Source of the DNA: Basidiobolus meristosporus CBS 931.73
Taxonomy: Eukaryota; Basidiobolomycota; Basidiobolomycetes; Basidiobolales; Basidiobolaceae
Direction of reading: 5' to 3'
Length of the DNA stretch: 34,060 bases
Assembly (NCBI GenBank): GCA_002104905.1
Contig: MCFE01000806.1
Location: forward strand, 1-34,060
A program made the position numbers and the translations under genes. The notes under the pieces were generated by a model, which did no database searches, was not told the DNA's origin, and was given only the letters and a program-made list of their open reading frames with translations. Positions within the stretch are counted from its first letter, which is position 1. Each line of letters opens with the position of its first letter. Below, in pieces: positions 10,227 through 19,747 of this stretch.

Positions 10227-11927
10227 AATAGAACACTTGATGCAGTGGCAGAAGGAACTATCCAAGTAAGCCTTAGAAGCAGTGAAGGAAGCCATACACT
10301 GACCTTTGAAGAAGTACTCTGTGTACCAGAAATAGCCAAGAACCTACTATCAGTAAGCAAGGCCACTGCACAAGGACTCAGTTTCAGCTTTGACAATTCT
10401 GGATGCAAGATTACTGATCAAAATGGTGCCCATATTGCTTTGGGTTTCAGAGATCTGAATCTATACAAGTTTAATTATATTCCATCATATCTGGAAGCCA
10501 ATATAAGTAACCTAAGTGAAGAAACACCAATGCTTTGGCACTGGAGATATGGGCACATCAATTTTGATCATTTGCACAAAATGATCAAAGATCAGCTAAT
10601 TTCAGGAGTAAAAATGATCCCCCAGCTAGTTTGGAGCACTGTGAGGCCTGCATATATAGGAAACCAGTCAGACATCCGTTCAAGAGCTCTGGGTTAATCA
10701 AAACTAAGAAAAAATCAGATCTAATTCACTCATACCTGTGTGGACCTATGCAAATTAGTCCTTAGGCAGGGTGAAGTACTTACTCAATTTTATTGATGAT
10801 TATACAAGAGACACATGGGTCTACTTCATGGAGAGAAAGGAAGAAGCTCTGTCTAAGTTCAGGGAGTTTAAAGCCATGGTAGAGAGAGAAACTGGTGAAA
10901 AAATCAATAAAATACTCTCTGACAATGTTCAAGAATATACCTCAAAACTCTTCATCCACTTGTGCAAATTCATGTTATAAAGCAAAAGAATACTGTACCA
11001 TACTCCGCATAGCAAAATGGAGTAGCAGAATGTGCTAATAGATCAATAATTGATATGGCAACATCTATGATCCATGATTAAAAATTATCCTATGATTTTT
11101 GAGAAAAATCAGTTGCCACTGCTGTATACCTCAAGAGTAAGAGTTATAATAGAGCACTCTGTGATTCTACTCCATTTGAAGTATGGTATGGGTACAGACC
11201 AAGTGCAGAACATCCAAGAATATTTGGGTTTACAGTATATGCTAAGAAACATCGCGGAAATTAGTCAAAATTTGAGCCAAAAAGTGTAAAATGCATATTT
11301 TTGGGTTACTGCAATGAGAGTAAAGCATACAGAATCTACAATAGCAAAGCAAAGAAGCTAATCAAGTCCAGGGATGTCTTGTTTGATGAAAATTAACAAT
11401 TTTCACAAGTGGCATCAGATGATGACAAAAATCTGATCTCAAGTCCACTAATTATGAGGATTGAATCAGAGCAAAACAATAAAAATTCTTTTACTCCAGA
11501 GGACTCTACAACCATGGTTCAGCTAGAATCAGTGACCAGGAGTACCACAGAAGCAATTATTCTAGTATCCAATGCCTGGAGATATAACCAACAAGAAATA
11601 GCCCAAATTGCTATATCAATGAGGGTACAAACTTAGCCTATGCCTACTCAGTCCATATTGAAGAACCCCAGACTGTAAAAGAGGCCCTAAATAGCCCTCA
11701 GACAAAGTTTTGGAGATCTGCAATGACTGAGGAATATTGGGTCCTGATGGAAAATGAAACATGGGACTTAGTCAAATTACCAATCAACTGAAAATCCATT
11801 GGATACAGATGGGTCTTCAAGACAAAATACAAGGCTGATGGTACAATTGAAAGATACAAAGCAATACTTTTGGCCAAAGGACACTCTCAAACAAAAAGAC
11901 TGGACTATACTGAGACCTTTGCACCGG
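10227..11927 (+). pseudogene. CopA-0 protease end, integrase and truncated RT (third piece)
   Basis: CopA-0 continues from NRTLDAV through the protease C-terminus and the zinc domain (LWHWRYGHINF, CEAC out of frame after a one-base deletion near 10612). The integrase core follows, with IDDYTRDTW and SDNVQEY (Gly to Val after the second Asp), and stops at 10989-10994 and 11096 (TGA at a Trp position). The linker is next, and then the RT N-terminal half as far as YTETFAP. RT stops abruptly at 11927, before the palm aspartates. The sequence then changes to TAGGGTTAGGG and an unrelated repeat, so RNase H and the 3' LTR are missing. This is the most decayed of the three CopA copies. Confidence 0.87.
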
Positions 11928-11938
11928 TAGGGTTAGGG
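11928..11938 (+). repeat. Telomere-like TAGGGTTAGGG at the CopA-0 truncation
   Basis: There are almost two units of TTAGGG exactly where CopA-0 homology ends (GCACCGG, then TAGGGTTAGGG, then GTCACTCTG). TTAGGG is the telomere repeat of most fungi. At 11 bp it may be chance or a repair scar. Confidence 0.4.
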
Positions 11939-12350
11939 TCACTCTGTGAAAAAAAAATTGGCCCTGCAGGTGGATCCAGTCCCAGTCAGCCATTGGGATC
12001 CCACCAAGAGACCATCATAATGAAGGCGGCTTAGAATTAATGCCCTTTTATGCAATCTAATGATGGGATCACAGCAGGGCTTTGCTAACTACACTACTGA
12101 GTAAAGTTAAAAACTTGACAGGGTTTTGGTGGTCTTTCAACAAGAGTTGCATGGCACTGTGATGGTCTTGATGTGCTGTACATCTACTTGAGCAGACATG
12201 ACTGGCCAGCACATCAAATTGCCTTGGATGGCAAGAAACTTAACAGCTTTTTGATGGCCCATTGCAAGCCACTGATGGTATATCAATAGCAGTATGACAG
12301 CCTAGAGCTAGTTCTGTACAATGCTACCTTACAAATTTACCAAATGGTAT
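11939..12350 (+). repeat. Direct repeat D1 (unclassified)
   Basis: This ~400-bp segment is matched in the same orientation, with clear divergence, at 13010-13405. Shared landmarks in order are GTGGATC, GACCATCATAA against GAGCATCATAA, GCTTAGAATTA against GCTTGGAATTA, TTTGCTAA, AAACTTGACA, TTGCATGG, CAATTGCCTTG, and GGCAAGAAACTTAA against GGTAAGAAACTTAA. I see no open frame of note on either strand and could not assign it to a family. Confidence 0.6.
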
Positions 12351-13009
12351 TTCCTTTTTCCACTTTCCCCTTCACCATTCATATTTCCACTGTCAAGTCA
12401 CCCCCCTTTGTTTGCTTACTCACTACTACCATGGATATTCCACATATAGTTTGAATAAAAAAACACTATGGCCTCCTGCTTACTTACCTCTACATATGCT
12501 CACACTTGACATAATTGACATACTTCTATCACCTCAACTTCATGGCTTTTTAGTGCAATACCTGCAAAGTTGCCATATACCTTGTGTTGCTGGTGACATA
12601 TACATCTTGCAAACATATGCTTGGTTGCTGCCACTTTTGCCATGAATACCTCCTAAATATTCACAAAGGGAAATCCGGCATTACTTGGCAGAGTTTTCCT
12701 AATAAAAATTGGTTGCTTGTTGCACCTGACTCAACTTTGCATTACTTAGCTTCTTAATGCCATAGGCATAGGTGTCTTCATGTGCACATCTGTCCTCAGT
12801 ATTTTCCAACTCTTTGTGGCTGTCCTCCATGTGCCAGATCATCACATCCATGACTGACTTGAAGGTAATATTCTTGATAAGACTAGGATATGGTAGTACC
12901 TGTGACTTGACTTGTCATCCTATTTCCCTGCACATCTACCATATAGGAATCTCCCAAAAGGTGAAGCAAGGCTCATACCCTCTACACAATAAGAAAGATG
13001 GAGTAAAGA
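12351..13009 (+). other. Unassigned spacer between D1 and D2
   Basis: There are pyrimidine-rich stretches and only short open frames, up to 81 codons, none with a recognisable motif. On the minus strand a weak open stretch (12750-12900) reads MDVMIWHMEDSHKELENTED, but it is broken by stops and resembles nothing I know. It is probably the interior of the unclassified element of which D1 and D2 are parts. Confidence 0.4.
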
Positions 13010-13405
13010 CCCTATGAAGAATATTTTGGTCCCATGGGTGGATCTAATCCAGATCAGCTGTCCGGATACCATTGAGAGAGCATCATAACACCAGCAGCTT
13101 GGAATTAGTGACCCTCAAAACAATCTTAAAACAGGATTGTGACGGTGTTTTGCTAATTTTATAACCAAATAAAGGGATAAAACTTGACAATTTTTTATTG
13201 AAGCTGCAACAATAATTGCATGGTATTGTTGCGGTCTTTTAGTGCTCTACAACTATTTGAAGTGGATACAGTTGGTCCAGACATCCAATTGCCTTGTATG
13301 GTAAGAAACTTAATGGTATTTTGAAGGCCTCACAGCAAGACTCTGATGAAACTAGACTTGTTCTCTTGGATAGTACCACATTGAGCCATGAGTGCCAAAT
13401 GATGC
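13010..13405 (+). repeat. Direct repeat D2 (unclassified)
   Basis: This is the second copy of the D repeat, 1.07 kb downstream of D1 and immediately left of element A. D and A may belong to one larger unit, but the inverted copy of A inside the piggyBac gene lacks D. Confidence 0.6.
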
Positions 13406-13410
13406 CATAG

Positions 13411-14492
13411 TGCGCTGTAGTGGGGTGACAGTGACACCCACTGACAGATGTGCTCATTCCCTTATTTTCTACTTCCCTATATCTCTGCTACACTTATTTT
13501 AGTTTTATCCCATTTGTCTTACCCAATCAGTACTATCCCATAAGCCAGTTGACTATCACACCTGCTTACCTTATTGCATAAGTTACCCCTCACTTTATGT
13601 AAGATTACTAGCTATAAGTACTTCTACATTAGGCAAGTACCCGCGCCAGTACCCGTGACACATGATCAGCCCATGTCACCATCCCTACCATTTCCATACC
13701 ATATATGGTATCCCCATGTTACACAGGTTTCAGAATACTGATTCCTGATTGGTTGGATGTGCTGTGCCTCTTAGAACCTTCCGGCACCTACTTAGAACAT
13801 TCTTAGGTCATTCTGATGTCATTAAGATTTCTATTGATCTCCGGAACCTTCTGGAACACCATGATTAGTAATCACTTAGCCAGTGAGAAAAGTATATAAG
13901 GGAGGCTATCCCTCAACAATAAATCATCATCCCTTTTATCAATATACCGACTTGTTGATTAGTGTGATCACTGCTACCTGCTGCTACCTGAACTTCCAAC
14001 CCTAGACCACAGGACACTCCCAGGAAACCGCGCTGACAGCCAACTGACCTTGGAGGCACTACTTGTGAGGAATACTCAGAGTAGGTATCTTTTATTATAT
14101 TTTATTCTTTCCCAAGTTTGTTCTTGTACAGGCAAAGATACTTTTCTGTGTTTGTAACTATTGACCAAAGCTGCATTCTTATCAAGTCCCTGCTGGTGGA
14201 GTTTACAGTTGTTTTGACTTTGGAAGCTTTAGTACATTGTCATCTCAAAGGACGCTGAACCCAGCACATACTTTTGTTAAGACGCCAACTAAGTTGGGGA
14301 TTGTAGCTCAATAGTTTTCCCTTGACAAGCTTGTGGCTTTATTCCCCTTCACATTAGATTAGAGACAGAACCCAAGTATTCCTAGCAAGCTTTTGCCAGA
14401 GGTTATTGCACCCGGTGAACACCCCACACACAAAACACTTGAGAAGTGTTGGACGTATCTCTCCCTTGGACTTATACACCACCACAGCGCCA
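13411..14492 (+). mobile_element. Element A, ~1.08 kb, left copy
   Basis: The segment is repeated in inverted orientation at 18662-19745 with high similarity throughout. Its two ends form a short imperfect inverted repeat, TGCGCTGTAGTGG at 13411 and the complement of TGGCGCTGTGGTGG at 14492, which suggests a non-autonomous DNA element. It also contains TATATAAG (13893) and AATAAA (13918) in the spacing seen in the LTRs of this window, so a solo LTR plus leader of an unknown retroelement is an alternative. It has no coding capacity. Boundaries are uncertain by tens of bases, because weak similarity to the other copy continues past 14492. I see no target-site duplication. Confidence 0.65.
13893..13923 (+). 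promoter_or_regulatory. TATA box and AATAAA inside element A
   Basis: AGTATATAAGGGAGG is followed by CAACAATAAATCAT 18 bp downstream. Both motifs are conserved in the inverted copy (read on the minus strand near 19250-19215). The same TATA-then-AATAAA layout marks the CopA, CopB and GypA LTRs here, so a retroelement-type promoter is inferred. Confidence 0.45.
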
Positions 14493-14505
14493 GGAAGGCC
14501 AAGTG

Positions 14506-15084
14506 CACCCATACCTGGCCACACAGTGTGAAACACATCCTCATGTAAAGCAGCCCCTATGTTTCACCCATTGTGCTGGAGAAAATTCATTTTTTGACCT
14601 ATTTTTTTAGATCAATGTTGTGCAGGATGTGTAAGAGCACAAAAGGACTGAAGATAAGCATCTGGTACTCAATACCCATGGCACTCTGAATCTAGCTCCT
14701 GTGGCTTGTAACATGTCACAAAAATGCACAGCACTATCTTGGTCCACTGGTACAATCTGGCACTATAGGTGCTTTGTATAGGTCTTGCTTTAGGGCTAAT
14801 AATTAAATATAGTGCCAGATTGTACCAGTGGACCAAGATAGTGCTGTGCATTTTTGTGACATGTTACAAGCCACAGGAGCTAGATTCAGAGTGCCATGGG
14901 TATTGAGTACCTGATGCATGTCTTCAGTTCTCCTGTGCTCTTACACATCTTGAACTACATTGATCCACAAAAAAAGGTCAAAAATGGACTTTCTCCGGCA
15001 CAATGGATGAAACACAGGGGCTACTTTGCATGAAGATACAGAACTATGTTTCATACTCTGTGGCCAAGTATAGGCTCACTTGGT
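14506..15084. repeat. Large near-palindrome (foldback, arms ~265-275 bp)
   Basis: The left arm 14506-14767 is the reverse complement of the right arm 14808-15084, around a 40-bp loop. The innermost ~104 bp of each arm (CACTATA inward to GGTACTCAATACCC) are identical by eye. The outer ~165 bp show perhaps 15% mismatch and small indels. The outer ends are CCAAGTG and CACTTGG. RNA read across it would fold into a long double-stranded hairpin. It has no coding content. It starts 14 bp after element A and may be part of it. Confidence 0.85.
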
Positions 15085-15839
15085 GTGACAGTGACTGACA
15101 GGATAGATGCAATGGCCCAGCAAAATCATGAAGTAGCTCAGAGTCAGGATGAGTAAATAATAAATGTAGTGCTATTGTTATCCCACATAGAGAACCCAGT
15201 TTTTAGACTACAATGAGGGAACTCAAGTAGCTCATTGCCACAGTCAAAAAATAAGCTATTTCTCAATGTAACATCAGAGGAGTACCATACAGTCTTTGAA
15301 GCACAACAACAGTGCTCAATGATCAAGCCTGTATAAAGACCTGTTGAAGCATAGCAGCAAGAGACTTTGATCTATAAACTGAGATATAACAGTAAAAAGA
15401 TATTGAAGATCTGTGAAGCTGTTGAGTGCAATAATGAAGAGCTGGCTAATATTCAGGAGGCATCAGGATTCTAGCATGGCATCACCTTAAGGCCAGCATA
15501 TCATGGGACCTTTCCAGAATTTAAGGCCAAGTAGAATATACTTAATCTGTACCATGGGCATTTACCTGGATTCAAGAAGACAACCATATTTTGGGCCAGC
15601 ATTTTCATGCTAAGAAAGTATCTGAGAAATGGCAGAATCTAGTATAGGCAAAAGAACAATGGTGCCACAGCTTATAACCTGCAAGTACCTTGAGAGCTTG
15701 TTGCAAACAGGCTGAAAGCTACAAAAAGCAGGAATAAAATGTTGTATAGCAAGTGGAGATCTGGTGATGGACAAGCAGGCAGGAACAAGGCAGCAGTGCA
15801 ATATTCATCAAGCAAATGAGACAATTCAGTAGTCCAATA
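15085..15839. other. Unassigned 755-bp stretch
   Basis: I see no coding frame above ~63 codons, no recognised motif and no repeat partner in the window, apart from TGTGACAGTGACTGACAG at its left edge. That word loosely echoes the start of element A (GTGACAGTGACACCCACTGACAG). It is probably decayed element sequence. Confidence 0.4.
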
Positions 15840-16043
15840 CTTCAACAGAGCATATATGCAGATTTTGGGGCTCTTGGGTCAACTTCACATTCTCAAATTG
15901 TTGGTACCTGATGTTTGGGTGAAAATGTTCTTGGTGAGTCCAAACAAGGAATTTGGTCAGTATTCTCTGAGATTTGTAAGTAATGATAAAAGTGACTAAG
16001 ACTGGTAAGTACTTAGGTGGATTTACAAAAATTTCCACAAAAA
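15840..16043 (-). repeat. Partial 3' LTR of a diverged CopA-like relic
   Basis: Read on the minus strand, this follows the end of a copia RNase H and matches about 200 bp of the CopA LTR. Landmarks include CCACCTAA, TTAGTCACTT, GAGAATACTGACCAAATTCC, ACATTTTCACC, CAGGTACC and GAGCCCCAAA. The TATA-containing remainder is missing. The longest open frame here, 79 codons, is LTR sequence and not a gene. Confidence 0.75.
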
Positions 16044-16730
16044 TCCCACTCAACTTAATGTCCAAACTGATCAGTCTTAAATCTGGCTAAAAATATCCTC
16101 ATTACTCTCTGGCTAATAGTTTGATAACCTTGTCTGCAACCACTTCACTTGTAAGGCAGTAAAATATGCCAACTAAGTTATTCTCTGTTGCTTCCCATAG
16201 TATATCAGCTCAAATATAAATATGGTGCATTTTAGCATGAAAAGGTGTATTTCTACCAAACTTAAATACTATTGTTTATTGTGAAATAGAGCAATGTACT
16301 TGCTGACATAAGCCCAAGTGTCTGAATAGCTTGCTTAGCCACATTGCTACTCTTGTAGCCTAACAGGTTGCTATATACTCTGCTTTGGAGGAGGAAAATG
16401 CTACAGTTGCTTTTTAACTTAAATTCTGTGATTTGCTTCTTTAGAATAAAGAAATGTATATCCTGTGGCAGGTCATCTGTCTTCTAAATTTTTCCCCAAT
16501 CAGCATCAAAGTACTCTACAATACACTGCTTGGAAACCTTAAATGAGCACCTTAAGCAGATATATATATATATACATAGTAGGGGGTATTTGTTTGTGCT
16601 CAAAGCATGACATACACTATACTGCAGACCATTGATTCATAATAGTAGTCATGTCTCTCAGATGGCACCATGTTTTCTTGATTTGGTTTACCTTTGACAG
16701 AGTAATAGTTTGTCTCCATTAGGGTAGTTG
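16044..16730 (-). pseudogene. CopA-like RT C-terminus and RNase H relic
   Basis: The minus-strand translation, with many stops, shows the CopA order: METN and NQENMVPSE of the RT thumb (16720-16670), SMVCSIVYVML, then YFDADWGKNLED of RNase H (near 16500), TGYTFLY, a decayed AEY motif and the stretch before the LTR. Divergence from CopA-1 and CopA-2 is much larger than theirs from each other, so this is an older insertion. It is split from its upstream part by the solo LTR at 16731 and by the piggyBac element further right. Confidence 0.82.
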
Positions 16731-17099
16731 TGTTACAAGTCTTGATATAAGAGTTGTAGAGGAATAGGGAGTTTAGCTAGTATTGTATTTACTAAAACTT
16801 GAACTGATTTTTATTGAGGTTCCAGCAGCTCCTTATATACATTTTGCCAGATCAATTGCTGACTAATTGTATTTCCTAGTGTAGGCTATGGCTGATGACT
16901 CATTTGATTGCATCATCATCACCCAATAAGATCCTATTTAATATACCTATATCTGTCTGATAAGGATCTGCTGATTTATTTGCTGACTAATGCTACTGAT
17001 TTAATGGATAATACTAATATACTGTTAAGCTGAGCATATAACTAATTGAATTGACTAAAAACTGATCTAACTTAACAATTTAAGCAGTAGATCATAACA
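16731..17099 (-). repeat. Solo GypA LTR inserted in the copia relic
   Basis: This is a complete 369-bp LTR on the minus strand (TGTTACAAGTC...GATCATAACA on +), matching the GypA-2 5' LTR at 30361-30728. It is flanked by a 4-bp duplication GTTG. The copia reading on both sides joins as ...KMEDCKPA and TTLMETN, which proves insertion into the relic. No internal gypsy sequence is present, as expected after LTR-LTR recombination. The TATATAAGGAG and AATAAA block is conserved. Confidence 0.92.
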
Positions 17100-17245
17100 G
17101 TTGCTGGCTTACAGTCTTCCATTTAGTAGTTCCTGAGTATATATTGCATAAACTAGGATTGGCTTAGGGCAATACTCTTATTACTTCTGTCTAAGGAGAA
17201 CAGTGACCCTAAGTAATAACTGAGCATGCCTCAATTGGATAGGTA
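17100..17245 (-). pseudogene. CopA-like RT relic, segment right of the solo LTR
   Basis: On the minus strand this reads the RT stretch that precedes 16730: a decayed SYYLG (TTATTACTTAGGGTCAC), the RS and ITLSQS region, and then YTQELLNGRL, corresponding to YIQDILKKYK of CopA-1. Similarity fades around 17245. Confidence 0.75.
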
Positions 17246-17444
17246 CATAAAGTTACTATATGGTATTAATAGAAGTCTCAGGCATACATGTGCCAAGTTT
17301 TAGCTCATTTGGACAAGTTTCAGACCTTCCTACAATTCTCTACTTAACTAATTCCTGATAGTTAGCAAGTATCTTACAAGCTAATTACAAAGTTAATATT
17401 CAGAAATACATCACTTAATCAAGTGCAATTTCATTGCTTATTAA
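17246..17444. other. Short unassigned flank ending in TTAA
   Basis: These 199 bp lie between recognisable copia RT and the left end of the piggyBac element. By position they should be mid-RT of the copia relic, but I see only faint similarity. The last four bases (17441-17444) are TTAA, the canonical piggyBac target site. Confidence 0.45.
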
Positions 17445-17500
17445 CAAGTAGAGATTTGGCCGGACCATTTGGTCCAATTTGGACCAAATGGTCTAATTAA
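17445..17500 (+). repeat. Left terminal and subterminal repeats of the piggyBac-like element
   Basis: The terminal CAAGTAGAGATT is followed by GGACCATTTGGTCC and then its inverted relative TTGGACCAAATGGTC. The right end (21050-21104) carries CCAAATGGTCC and the complement of CAAGTAGAGATT, and GACCATTTGGTC recurs at 20888. Such repeated words near the ends are typical transposase-binding sites; that role is inferred. Confidence 0.65.
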
Positions 17501-17641
17501 ATACAATTGTTTTTTCTGGATGGGTGTCTTACTTTGTTTATTTCATATCATATTTTGGTAAACAAGAATCTGAATATTTATTTTTTGGAGTTGTTTTGAT
17601 AATTTGTCATATTTGTTTTATCTTATCTTAAGACTTGAACC

Positions 17642-18593
17642 ATGCCTCCTGCCAGTAAATATCTTGATGTTAATGTGCATGTATCAGTATCCAAGCAATT
17701 TATCAAACATAAGGAAGTTAAACAACTTTTATCTCTGCATTTTGACTGGAATACACCTGGTTTGAGCTTCAAGGGAGTTACCACTGCACGCTCAACAGTC
17801 AACGGCAATGTGAAATATGATGTCATTTTGGCTCTGGTACCAGGGATTATATTGACTCTTTCACAAAACTGTTTAAAGTATATTAAGGGTAACAGTATTG
17901 ATACCTTAACATTGAACCTGCAACTGCTAATACTATTAAGAGTATTGTCACTGAAGACCTATTGAAGGATGCAATCCAAGAAGAAGAGCAGGAGGAAGAT
18001 GAAATTGACCTTGCTGCAGCAGACACCTGGATAACTGGGCAAGTACATATTGGTTCCAGTACAAGTGGGCCAGCTGATGGTCTTACCTCCCTGAAAGCTT
18101 GGTTAGATATGAAAAATGCTGGAAATGCCTCATCACTGGATTATTTCTTGTTCTTCCTTCCTTTAGATCACTTTTGCACTATTGTATGGAGGATTAATGC
18201 TTATGCAACTAGCATTGGCCCCTGGATGGACATTACATTTGCCAAGTACATGATGTGGATTGCATTAATAACTGTAATAACAGTTATCAATCATTCCAAC
18301 AAAAAAGCTTACTGGAAGCAAGGCTCGTCTCTTTTCTTAATGAACATTGACTCTATGGAATATTTGTTGTATAGAAGAATTAAAGAGATTCTGAAAACAC
18401 ACGTTCTGAAAATCCCTTTCTGAGAACATCAAGAAATCAATGCTTGTTATCAAATTAGATCAACTATTGACACCTTTAATGAACACATGAAAACTTGTTT
18501 AGAGCCCTGCAAGTATTTAGCTATTGACAAATCAATGAATTAATGGTTAGGAGCTGGTTTGCCCAATGTTAAGAAAGTCCTAAGGAAGCCGTT
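17642..18593 (+). pseudogene. piggyBac-like transposase, N-terminal half
   Basis: The likely start is ATG 17642 (MPPASKYLDV), 197 bp after the left end. The frame shifts near 17905 into one that includes an acidic stretch (EEEQEEDEIDLA). The DDE_Tnp_1_7 domain begins with SLDYFLFFLPLDHF, the family's PLDYF motif, followed by INAYA, a WI.LIT segment and AYWKQGSSLF. Stops at 18421 (TGA) and 18541 (TAA) interrupt it. The first catalytic Asp lies in AIDKSMN (18526-18528), matching the family's iDEsM motif. The text breaks after VLRKP at 18593 where element A is inserted. The protein would cut and paste the element at TTAA in the nucleus, but it is clearly inactive here. Confidence 0.82.
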
Positions 18594-19747
18594 GGTTCTA
18601 AATTACTGTTCAACCTGGTCAGCTACCTGTATCCACTGTTGGGTATATATTGTATGCTTTCTGGTGTGGTGGTGTATAGGTCCAAGGGAGAGATACATTC
18701 AACACTTCTCAAGTGTGAATGTGTGTGGGGTGTTTGCTGGGTGCAATAACCCCTGGCAAAAGCTTGCTAGGAATACTGGGTCTTTTGTCTAATCTAATGT
18801 GAAGGGGTTAAAGCCTCAAGCTTGTCAAGGGAAAACTATTGAACTACAATCCCCAACTTAGTTGGTGTCTTAACAAAAGTTTATAATGGCTTCAACATCC
18901 TTTGAGATGACAGTGTACTAAAGCTTCCAAAGTCAAAACAACTGTGAACTCCACCAAGAGGGACTTGATAAGAATACAGCTTTGACCAATAGTTACAAAG
19001 ACTGAAAAGTATCTTTGCCTGTACAAAAACAAACTTGGGAAAGAATAAAATATAATAAAATATACCTACTCTGAGTATTCCTCACAAGTAGTGCCTCCAA
19101 GGTCAGTTGGCTGTCAGCCTGGTTTCCTGGGAGTATTGTCAGGTCTGAGTCAGAAAGTAGTGGTAATAGGCAGCTGTGATCTCACTGATCAATAAGTCAG
19201 AATATTGGAAGAGGAATGATTTATTTTAAGGGATAGCCTCCCTTATATACTTTTTTGCTGCTCAAATTCTTGCTAGAAAATACTTTCCAGAAGTTTCCAG
19301 AAGGTAGTAGACAGCCAATCATGTCATTGTGTACCAAAAATAGCTCAAATTCTTGGCAGATTGTTCCATGAGACATAGTAGCACCTAGCCAATCAGATAG
19401 TGGTAATATGAAACCTCTGTGTCATGTAGTTACCACATATGGTAGTAGGATAGGAGGGTTATGAAACCAGGATGGTCACATGACATAGGCACTGTTGGGG
19501 GTACTTGCCTTATATGGTAAATATCTTATCTTGGCATCTTGGTAAGGAATCGGAATAGCTTGTGCAATGGGTTAATAGTGACAAATAGTTTGCCAGGTTG
19601 CATAGTAATAATCACATAGACAGATAGAAAATATTGCAATTTGGGATGATACTAATATAGGGGGGGGTAATCCTTTTTAGGGAAGTGAACATATGGGAAT
19701 GAGCACATCTGACTGTGGGTGTCACTGTGACCCCACTACACTGCATC
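18594..19747 (-). mobile_element. Element A, inverted copy inside the piggyBac gene
   Basis: Positions 18662-19745 are the reverse complement of 13411-14492 with small differences, including the TATA, AATAAA and terminal TGG(C)GCTGTGGTGG-like words. Transposase text ends with RKP at 18593 and resumes with IRQEFKTLAD at about 19748. The whole 1.15 kb is therefore foreign to the gene, including 68 bp left of the recognised repeat. A 77-codon and part of a 173-codon open frame across its edges are chance fusions with element sequence. Confidence 0.75.

Noticed and set aside
1-11927. C-to-T changes making TAG/TAA from CAG/CAA (1876, 6749, 10990) might indicate repeat-induced point mutation.
   Set aside because: Transversions and one-base indels are as frequent by eye, and CpA dinucleotides remain plentiful. 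A proper RIP index was not computed, so no claim is made.
14354-14851. Three minus-strand frames of ~60 codons in element A and the palindrome.
   Set aside because: They lie within non-coding repeats, are not conserved as frames in the inverted copies and show no motif.
15826-16065. A 79-codon minus-strand frame.
   Set aside because: It is the partial CopA-like LTR, shown by alignment to the other LTRs.
16558-16576. A short AT dinucleotide run.
   Set aside because: It is a small microsatellite within the copia relic with no evident role.
13411-19745. The inverted copies of element A could be the terminal repeats of one 6.3-kb transposon.
   Set aside because: The right copy interrupts the piggyBac transposase between RKP and EFKTLAD, so it is an independent insertion; the copia relic and the solo LTR also lie between the copies.
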